This document shows, in pieces, positions 58,621 to 64,000 of a stretch of 64,000 bases of DNA. The position numbers and the translations under genes were made by a program. Source of the stretch: Lachnospiraceae bacterium (GTDB lineage Bacteria; Bacillota; Clostridia; Lachnospirales; Lachnospiraceae); contig JAEELL010000146.1 of the NCBI GenBank assembly GCA_016282745.1, positions 142,127 through 206,126 of the forward strand. Direction: 5' to 3'. The first letter of the stretch is position 1; every line of letters starts with the position of its first letter. Below the pieces are notes generated by a model that had not been told where the DNA came from, made no database searches, and saw only the letters and a list, made by a program, of their open reading frames with translations.

Positions 58621-58938
58621 ATGTACGATAGTTATTTAGTAGGTAACAATATTAGAAGATTAAGAGTAGGAAAGAAACTCACAATCGCTCAGATGGCTGA
58701 GGATCTTCAAATAAGTGAGTCGCATTTGACACAGGTTGAACTTGGAACAAGAAATGTGAGCATTCAGTTATTGTTTGCAATTATCAATTATTTAAATACA
58801 GATGCTAATACCGTTTTGGCAGTAGATAATAAAGTATTACCGCTTGAATATTCTTTGAGTCAACTCCCACATGAGAAAGCAAAAGAACTTAAAAGTATCT
58901 TTCATGACATGATTTGTTTAGCTGGAATGCTTGATTAG
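58621..58938 (+). CDS. XRE-family regulator near the integrase
   Basis: A 105-residue protein from ATG 58621 with GGAGG eight bases upstream. HTH: VGNNIRRLRVGKKLTIAQMAEDLQISESHLTQVELGTRNVSIQLLFAIINYLNTDANTVL; the C-terminal tail SQLPHEKAKELKSIFHDMICLAGML is helical. Likely controls the xis-like/int genes that follow after 24 bases. Confidence 0.85.
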   Translation: MYDSYLVGNNIRRLRVGKKLTIAQMAEDLQISESHLTQVELGTRNVSIQLLFAIINYLNTDANTVLAVDNKVLPLEYSLSQLPHEKAKELKSIFHDMICLAGMLD

Positions 58939-58962
58939 TGAGAATATAGGAGGATTAATAAA

Positions 58963-59181
58963 ATGGAAAAGAATACAAACACAGCAGAAAAGGTTAAGAG
59001 AACAAAAGGAATGGTTAAGAAGTTTGTCAGATACAAGGAAGGTGCAGAGCTCTACAGTATGGGACATTGCAAGTTTGAGCAGCTTTCAAAGGAAGCGGGA
59101 GCGGTTTATAAGATTGATGGAATTTGTCTTGTAAACTGTCAGATATTTGAAGAGTATTTAGAATCATTCAGAGAGTTCTAA
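58963..59181 (+). CDS. DUF6462 (Xis-like) protein at the integrase end
   Basis: A 72-residue protein with the family core KKFVRYKEGAELYSMGHCKF, LSKEAGAVYKIDGICLVN. It shares a 32-bp identical block (59050-59081) with copy 4 at the opposite end of the ICE. The position before the integrase is that of xis in Tn916-type elements, so this is the best candidate for the excision factor of integrase 2. Confidence 0.75.
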   Translation: MEKNTNTAEKVKRTKGMVKKFVRYKEGAELYSMGHCKFEQLSKEAGAVYKIDGICLVNCQIFEEYLESFREF

Positions 59182-59292
59182 ACCAATATGAATTGACAAC
59201 ATTGATAAAGAAAAAAATAATAAGGGATTTAACATTTTCGCTTGAATAAACGTGTTACATTTATTATAATGACAATATGCGGAGGTGTACGA

Positions 59293-59457
59293 ATGGCAGG
59301 AAGACCAAAATTAGAGAATAAAAAAGATAAGTTTTTAAGTGTAAGATTGCCGGATGAGGTGAGAAATCATCTCTTGGAGTATACAAAAAAGCATAATGAG
59401 TCAATTACAAATGTAACTATCAGTGCATTAGAAGAGTACTTTTCAAAAAGACGATGA
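59293..59457 (+). CDS. Ribbon-helix-helix DNA-binding protein
   Basis: A 54-residue protein from ATG 59293 (GGAGGTG upstream). MAGRPKLENKKDKFLSVRLPDEVRNHLLEYTKKHNESITNVTISALEEYF: strand KFLSVRLP then two helices of the CopG/Arc type. It lies 36 bases before the integrase and probably regulates it or assists in excision. Confidence 0.8.
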   Translation: MAGRPKLENKKDKFLSVRLPDEVRNHLLEYTKKHNESITNVTISALEEYFSKRR

Positions 59458-59492
59458 TGTTGAATTCCTTCATTTTATTGAAGGAGGAATTT

Positions 59493-60728
59493 ATGGCAGT
59501 TTCGAGAAAGGATGCCAGAGGCAGAGCGTTAAGAAAAGGAGAGCTTCAGAGAAAATCAGACGGAAGATATATGTATAACTATACGGATCCATTGGGACGA
59601 AGGAAGTACATATATGCCAATGATTTAGTTACTCTCCGAGAAAAGGAAAAAGAACTGATTAGAGATCAGTTAGACGGATTAGACTTGTATGTGGCAGGTA
59701 GAGCCACTGTAAATGATGTTTTCGATAGATATATTTCTATGAAACATGATTTAAAGAATTCTACCAAGAGTGGTTACATATATAACTATGATCATTTTGT
59801 CAGAGATAGTTTTGGAAAGAAAATGATTGCAAGTATTAAGTTCTCAGATGTACTTCAATATTATTATCATTTGCTAAAGAATGATGGATTATCTATTGGT
59901 ATGGTAGAATCTATTCATACATTATTGCATCCGACATTTCAGTTGGCTGTGAGAGACAATATAATAAGAAAGAATCCATCAGATGGGGTTATTCGAGAGA
60001 TTTCCAAAAATGCAGGCAAGAACAGAGGTATAAGACATGCACTTACTCTTGACCAGCAGAGAGCATTTATGGATTACATTGCTAATAGCCCGGTATTTTG
60101 CAGATGGTGGTCTGTGTTTACAGTTTTACTTGGCACAGGATGTAGAATCGGAGAGATGACAGGGCTTCGATGGGAAGATGTTGATTTTGAAAAGGGAATC
60201 ATTAGCATCAATCACGGAATGGTTTATTATCAGGACAGCGAGACCAAAGACTGTATTCTGAAAGTATCAAAGCCAAAGACAGAAGCTGGTATAAGAACTA
60301 TACCTATGCTTGATGCAGTACGTGAAGCATTGGAGATGGAGTACGAAGAACAGTCAGAGAATGGTTTTTGTGATAGCGAAGTAGATGGAATGACTGGATT
60401 CATATTTTCAAATCGTTTTGGTGATGTGTTAAAGGCAAGTAATGTTAACAACGCAATCAAGAGAATTGTTGATTCGTACAATGCAGAGGAAATGGTTGCT
60501 GCGGCAAGAGAACATAGAGAGCCGGTTATGCTTCCGAGATTTTCGGCGCATGTTCTTAGACATACTTTTGCAACAAGGCTGTGCGAGAATGTAACGAATC
60601 TGAAAGTTATTCAATCTGTAATGGGACACAGAAACATTGAAACAACAATGGATATATATGCAGAAGCCACTGATCAAAAAAAGCAGGAAACATTTATGTT
60701 ACTGGATGAAAAGTTAGATATCTTTTAA
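59493..60728 (+). CDS. int: Tyrosine integrase of the BREX-carrying ICE
   Basis: A 411-residue Tn916-family recombinase from ATG 59493 (AAGGAGG upstream; the ATG at 59454 lies before that site). Arm-binding domain: RKGELQRKSDGRYMYNYTDPLGRRKYIYAN. Catalytic R218 (GTGCRIGEMTGL), H353-x-x-R356 (HVLRHTFATR) and Y389 (MDIYAEAT). Its end is 35 bases from the 18-bp repeat shared with 3859. It should excise the region from about 3.9 to 60.8 kb. Confidence 0.95.
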   Translation: MAVSRKDARGRALRKGELQRKSDGRYMYNYTDPLGRRKYIYANDLVTLREKEKELIRDQLDGLDLYVAGRATVNDVFDRYISMKHDLKNSTKSGYIYNYDHFVRDSFGKKMIASIKFSDVLQYYYHLLKNDGLSIGMVESIHTLLHPTFQLAVRDNIIRKNPSDGVIREISKNAGKNRGIRHALTLDQQRAFMDYIANSPVFCRWWSVFTVLLGTGCRIGEMTGLRWEDVDFEKGIISINHGMVYYQDSETKDCILKVSKPKTEAGIRTIPMLDAVREALEMEYEEQSENGFCDSEVDGMTGFIFSNRFGDVLKASNVNNAIKRIVDSYNAEEMVAAAREHREPVMLPRFSAHVLRHTFATRLCENVTNLKVIQSVMGHRNIETTMDIYAEATDQKKQETFMLLDEKLDIF

Positions 60729-60763
60729 AGGTGTAAATACCCTGACAACAAAATGTGTGAATT

Positions 60764-60781
60764 ACAACATTTTGACAACAT
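60764..60781 (+). repeat. 18-bp repeat shared with 3859-3876 (ICE right end)
   Basis: Identical to the copy at 3859. A further TGACAACA lies at 60743, giving three spaced units as in integrase arm sites. It marks the ICE right end, though the crossover point itself is not identified. Confidence 0.55.
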
Positions 60782-60884
60782 AGGCCAAGTAGGAATTGGG
60801 AAAAAAGGGCAAATAATAGGAACACTAAATTTGAAAGATATTGAACAGAGTAGGAAACAATAGTAGAGGACAGGAGAAAACTAT

Positions 60885-60898
60885 CGAACGTATGTTCG
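60885..60898 (+). promoter_or_regulatory. Second LexA-type box
   Basis: CGAACGTATGTTCG, a full match to the Firmicutes SOS consensus, between integrases 2 and 3. No clear -35/-10 pair next to it was found; the only downstream gene is the integrase at 61189. Confidence 0.65.
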
Positions 60899-60945
60899 AC
60901 CTCCCAACAATGAAAACATTAAATTAAAAAATGGCGTATTTTCAA

Positions 60946-60975
60946 GGCCTGCAGGGTTTTCCTGCAGGTCTTTTT
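60946..60975 (+). terminator. Terminator between integrases 2 and 3
   Basis: GGCCTGCAGG pairs with CCTGCAGGTC (one wobble) around GTTTT, followed by five T. Confidence 0.88.
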
Positions 60976-61115
60976 GACTAATTTTGACTAAATACTAATT
61001 TAAAAATTTGTGAATGTGTGTATAAGAACGTACAGAAAAATATAATATTTCATCATATCAAATAAGGACGGATATTATTAGTCTTGTTTTCCGAAAGGGG
61101 AGTGATAAAGTAAAT

Positions 61116-61166
61116 ATCGTTGAAAAAACTTCATGGTTAAACGATACTTGAAGGTTTTTCAACGAT
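61116..61166 (+). repeat. 18-bp inverted repeat upstream of integrase 3
   Basis: ATCGTTGAAAAAACTTCA (61116-61133) faces TGAAGGTTTTTCAACGAT (61149-61166) with one mismatch over a 15-base spacer that holds a third ACGAT. It ends 23 bases before the start codon, overlapping the place where a promoter or ribosome site would be. Confidence 0.7.
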
Positions 61167-61188
61167 TAGCATGAAAGGATTATTTGAT

Positions 61189-62400
61189 ATGAAGAAAGCA
61201 AGAACAGATTCAAAAGGAAATATATTATATGTGGGTGAGTATGAGAGAAAAGATGGAAGATATGTGTTTCAATATATGGATCTTTGTGGAGAAACAAAGT
61301 GGATTTATGCTACAAGATTATCTGAACTTCGTCATGAAGAGGCAAAAATCAAATATGTTCAGAGCGTTAAGCTGTTGAAAAATATGCGTGAAATTACATT
61401 AAATGACCAGTTTGAAATCTGGTTTGCGGGAAAAATGAATTTGCGAGAGAATACCAAACAAAACTATAAATTTGCTTATGATGCATATTTGCGAAATAAT
61501 TTGGGAAAGATGCCAATTGATGAGATTACGACATTTGATATCAAGTGTCGATATGAAAGGATGATTGGATGCGAGAGAAAAGCAGTGATAACAGCGGCAC
61601 ATGTTCAGAATATTCTGTTTCAGGTAATGCAATCAGCTGTTGAAAGCGGTATAATTATGACTAATCCTGCTAATAATGCATTAAAATCTTTTAAACGCAA
61701 TCATTCAAAACATACAAGCACCAGAAGAGGATTATTTTCAGAGGAGATTAATTTGTTTAATAAATATTTGAAGAACTCATCTGAATTTAAACGTTGGTAT
61801 CCTCTTATTTTTGTGATGAATCAGACTGGGATGCGACTTGGTGAGATTATCGGACTTGAGTGGGAAAATGTCCATTTTGAAGAGAAACGTATTGTGATAA
61901 ATCAAACTCTAAATTACATAGTGCATGGAGAAAACGGGGCTAAATATGTAATCGCAAATCCGAAAACCCCATCAAGCGTTAGAACAATTCCTATGACTGC
62001 TAAAGTAATTGAGGCTCTGCTTATGGAAAAAGAGTATCAAAAGAAGAATAGAATAACCTGCAAGAGTATGGTAGATGGACACAACAATTTTGTATTTTTG
62101 AACAGATTTGGAATGGTATACAATCAGGCTAGTGTAAATCGTGCGCTAAAGCGTATACAGTGGTCATTTAATGAAGCAGGAATAAAAAATAAAGATGGAA
62201 AAGATGTTATACTCCCAAGCTTTACTAGTCACGATCTTAGGCATACTTTTGCTAATGTACTTTGTGAAAAACATGTAAATGTAAAGGTGGTACAGGCATT
62301 GATGGGCCAGAGTGATATTGAAACCACTATGAACATCTATACGAAAGTTGAGGAGCATTTTTTGCGTGAAGAATATTTTAAAAAGCTGGAGGAAGCATGA
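61189..62400 (+). CDS. Third tyrosine integrase
   Basis: A 403-residue tyrosine recombinase from ATG 61189 (GAAAGGA upstream). More distant from the other two, but with all catalytic residues: R216 (TGMRLGEIIGL), H348-x-x-R351 (HDLRHTFANV) and Y384 (MNIYTKVEE). The N-terminal arm-binding domain is ERKDGRYVFQYMDLCGETKWIYATR. No xis or other mobile genes of its own are beside it, so it is either the end of another element or an orphan. The frame is intact. Confidence 0.92.
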   Translation: MKKARTDSKGNILYVGEYERKDGRYVFQYMDLCGETKWIYATRLSELRHEEAKIKYVQSVKLLKNMREITLNDQFEIWFAGKMNLRENTKQNYKFAYDAYLRNNLGKMPIDEITTFDIKCRYERMIGCERKAVITAAHVQNILFQVMQSAVESGIIMTNPANNALKSFKRNHSKHTSTRRGLFSEEINLFNKYLKNSSEFKRWYPLIFVMNQTGMRLGEIIGLEWENVHFEEKRIVINQTLNYIVHGENGAKYVIANPKTPSSVRTIPMTAKVIEALLMEKEYQKKNRITCKSMVDGHNNFVFLNRFGMVYNQASVNRALKRIQWSFNEAGIKNKDGKDVILPSFTSHDLRHTFANVLCEKHVNVKVVQALMGQSDIETTMNIYTKVEEHFLREEYFKKLEEA

Positions 62401-62549
62401 TAGTTTCCGATGGATTATTTATATGTCAGTCCAATAAAATATAGAAATGAATACGAGCTAAGGAACATTGCTTAAACAAAGAGAATCTATTAGAATGATA
62501 TCAAAGGATTAGGTGTATCAAAAAATCACCGCAGTCCAGTTTTCTTTAT
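62401..62549. other. Degenerate stretch after integrase 3
   Basis: About 150 bases with no gene I can support. A 21-codon frame from 62410 is too short to classify. It leads into the truncated methyltransferase. Confidence 0.4.
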
Positions 62550-62768
62550 ATGGATTATATGATGCCATTAGAAGATTCTCATACGTGGAAATCGGAAACC
62601 TTTTTTAGAAGTGGAGAAATAAGAGGTTTTTTTCGTGATAATTGGGAAATATGTCATATTTATGAAATGAAGAAGCCTATTTTTGAACTGGCTCACATAG
62701 ATCGTTCAGAAGATCACTTTCATCGGTTTGGCTATATACTGGCAAAGAAGCTGAGCGAGGGAGGATGA
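62550..62768 (+). pseudogene. C-terminal fragment of a class I SAM methyltransferase
   Basis: 72 residues, with SETFFRSGEIRGFFRDNWEICHIYEM and HFHRFGYILAKKLS, the last strands of TehB-like small-molecule methyltransferases. The SAM-binding motif (normally about 100 residues upstream) is absent. The open frame extends slightly upstream of the ATG at 62550, then breaks. Probably a host gene cut by insertion of the element. Confidence 0.6.
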
Positions 62769-62771
62769 AAT

Positions 62772-62912
62772 ATGCATATTGCGATAGAAGGATTAGATGG
62801 TGTGGGGAAAACTAGTACTGCGAAATTGCTTGCTGATGAAATAGGATTTAAATTTATAGAAAAACCTATGCACTATTTAACTGATGTTGATGGAATTAAC
62901 AATTATATTTAA
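62772..62912 (+). pseudogene. N-terminal fragment of thymidylate kinase
   Basis: 46 residues: MHIAIEGLDGVGKTSTAKLLADE with the P-loop GLDGVGKT of dTMP kinase-like enzymes, then a TAA after FIEKPMHYLTDVDG. A complete kinase would need about 200 residues. The start has GGAGGATG nearby. Truncated remnant. Confidence 0.7.
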
Positions 62913-62942
62913 ATTAAACAGGCGAAGAAAAGGTTAATGTAA

Positions 62943-63401
62943 ATGATTAAACAGATTGTAGACCCGAATACAAAACAAATAATTGCAAGAAAGGTGCTGG
63001 AAGCACTTCGCGACTGGTTTGAAGTTGACGAGAGCAGGGAAAAATATATAGCTGAGAGTGCTGATCAGATCTTTCTTACAGCAGAAGAAGATAGCGGTTT
63101 TGCCGGGTTCCTATGCCTAAAGGAAACAGGTAAAGAGACTGTAGAACTGGCAGTAATGGGTGTGCTTAAGGAATATCACCGTCATGGACTTGGCAGGCAG
63201 CTTTTTGAGGAGGCTCGGAGAATTTCTAAGGCAAAAGGTTACTTATTCATGCAGGTAAAAACTGTAAAGATGGGCGTATATGAAGACTATGATATTACCA
63301 ACAGGTTCTATCTGTCATGTGGTTTTAAGGAATTCGAGGTAATCAAAGAACTCTGGGGAGAGAATAATCCTTGCCAGATATATGTGATGTCTTTGGTGTA
63401 A
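62943..63401 (+). CDS. GNAT-family N-acetyltransferase
   Basis: A 152-residue protein with the acetyl-CoA loop EYHRHGLGRQLFEEARRISKAKG and the strands EDSGFAGFLCLKETG and VELAVMGVL of the GNAT fold. TNRFYLSCGFKEFEVIKELW is the usual closing motif. Substrate unknown; lone genes of this kind modify small amines, drugs or proteins. Likely a chromosomal flank gene rather than element cargo. Confidence 0.88.
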   Translation: MIKQIVDPNTKQIIARKVLEALRDWFEVDESREKYIAESADQIFLTAEEDSGFAGFLCLKETGKETVELAVMGVLKEYHRHGLGRQLFEEARRISKAKGYLFMQVKTVKMGVYEDYDITNRFYLSCGFKEFEVIKELWGENNPCQIYVMSLV

Positions 63402-63416
63402 TGGATAATTCTGTTT

Positions 63417-63509
63417 ATGTGGGGAAAGCGTTATGCAAAGGTGATTACTGTCGAACAAGCGATTAAGCTTTTGCAATCCGGAACTACAATGATAAAAGAT
63501 AATTTGTAG
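63417..63509 (+). pseudogene. Possible fragment of a CoA-transferase start
   Basis: 30 codons, MWGKRYAKVITVEQAIKLLQ and SGTTMIKDNL, which resemble the N-terminus of CoA-transferase alpha subunits (KVITAEEAVKLLKDG). It stops after 30 residues. The match is short and could be chance. Confidence 0.3.
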
Positions 63510-63555
63510 AGATTATTATCTTTTAATAAAACATGCTATCGGAGAATAGGAAGAG

Positions 63556-63999
63556 ATGAAACATGCTTTTGAGATGGAATATATGTACCCTGTGGATGAA
63601 AAAACATCTATAGAAATGATGCCGTATTCATCAAAGTATCAGGATGAATATAGACAAATCTATAATGCTTGTTATCATGAAATGCGAGAGGCTCTAAAGA
63701 TAGAACCTTTTGATTATATACAAGATGATTCTTTCTTTGGTGAAGGGATGGAAGATGTTTATATTCTTGTAGATAATGATGAAATAATCGGAAGTGTTGC
63801 TTTAAAGGGTGACGAAATCGATGATTTAATAGTTAACCCCAAATTTCAAGGCCGTGGATATGGAAGAAAAATACTTCTTTGGGCGTTGGAAAACATTCAT
63901 AGTGCCAAGGTTATACTTCATGTGGCTGAATGGAATGAAAAAGCGGTAAGATTATATAAAAATGCTGGATTTGAAATTGTTAAAACAATAGATATTTAA
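63556..63999 (+). CDS. GNAT-family N-acetyltransferase
   Basis: A 147-residue protein. Acetyl-CoA motif VNPKFQGRGYGRKILLWALENI after IIGSVALKGDEIDDLIV, and closing VAEWNEKAVRLYKNAGFEIVKTIDI. It ends one base before the window edge with TAA, so it is complete. AGGAAGAG serves as ribosome site. Substrate unknown. Confidence 0.88.
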   Translation: MKHAFEMEYMYPVDEKTSIEMMPYSSKYQDEYRQIYNACYHEMREALKIEPFDYIQDDSFFGEGMEDVYILVDNDEIIGSVALKGDEIDDLIVNPKFQGRGYGRKILLWALENIHSAKVILHVAEWNEKAVRLYKNAGFEIVKTIDI

Positions 64000-64000
64000 A

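Noticed and set aside
63417..63509. CoA-transferase alpha subunit gene
   Set aside because: Only 30 codons resemble the family start; kept as a very weak fragment.
1..64000. tRNA or rRNA genes as integration targets
   Set aside because: No cloverleaf-like or rRNA-like sequence was noticed next to any of the three integrases by eye; a covariance search would be needed to exclude a degenerate one.

Overview
The window is AT-rich and almost entirely plus-strand coding. Arginine is mostly AGA/AGG and ribosome-binding sites are strong AGGAGG types. The gene families (DUF6462/Xis-like proteins, Maff2, PcfB/DUF3801, DUF5688, CD1108-type NlpC/P60, sortase B with a thioester/Cna_B adhesin) point to a gut Clostridia chromosome, most likely Lachnospiraceae. 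This is an inference from gene content, not a taxonomic assignment.

Layout. (1) 1-3615 is the integrase-proximal end of one integrative element: an S1-like RNA-binding protein, a PH-domain protein, an excisionase-type HTH, a DUF6462 protein and a tyrosine integrase. (2) About 3860-60780 looks like one complete integrative and conjugative element (ICE) of Tn1549/CTn4 type. It opens with four tandem DUF6462 genes, parA, parB and a RepA_N initiator (4.0-7.9 kb). A small-gene region follows (7.9-10.8 kb), then surface genes: CAP protein, a 1,429-residue adhesin and sortase B (10.9-16.9 kb). Next come DUF5688, a JAB protein, a probable oriT, MobC and relaxase (17-20.6 kb), and the type IV secretion module PcfB, VirD4, Maff2, VirB6-like, PrgI, VirB4 and NlpC/P60 (20.6-31.2 kb), interrupted by a SMEK-domain gene. 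PcfM and SpoVG-like genes close this part. (3) 32.9-55.3 kb is a defence cargo: a complete type 1 BREX set (brxA, brxB, brxC, pglX, pglZ, brxL). A PD-(D/E)xK-like nuclease gene sits between pglX and pglZ, and a HEPN gene between pglZ and brxL. Downstream come a second nuclease-like gene, two overlapping DUF262 genes, a second HEPN gene, an HTH regulator, an HNH endonuclease and an unusual Met/Asp-rich micro-ORF. (4) 55.4-60.7 kb carries XRE regulators, a lipoprotein, another DUF6462 gene, an RHH protein and the element's own integrase. (5) 60.9-64 kb has a third integrase, truncated gene remnants (methyltransferase and thymidylate kinase) and two GNAT acetyltransferases.

How it works together. 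The integrase with Xis-like proteins would excise the ICE. RepA and ParAB suggest plasmid-like replication and segregation of the excised circle. MobC and relaxase would nick oriT, VirD4 would couple the DNA to the VirB-like channel, and the sortase-anchored adhesin and cell-wall hydrolases would support cell contact. The BREX cluster and its nucleases are the likely benefit to the host. The strongest unexplained signals are: an 82-bp repeat with a conserved hairpin ahead of two secreted/cell-wall genes; the layered nuclease/HEPN additions to BREX; the DUF262-DUF262-HEPN cassette; several perfect palindromes; and two canonical LexA boxes near the element's right end.
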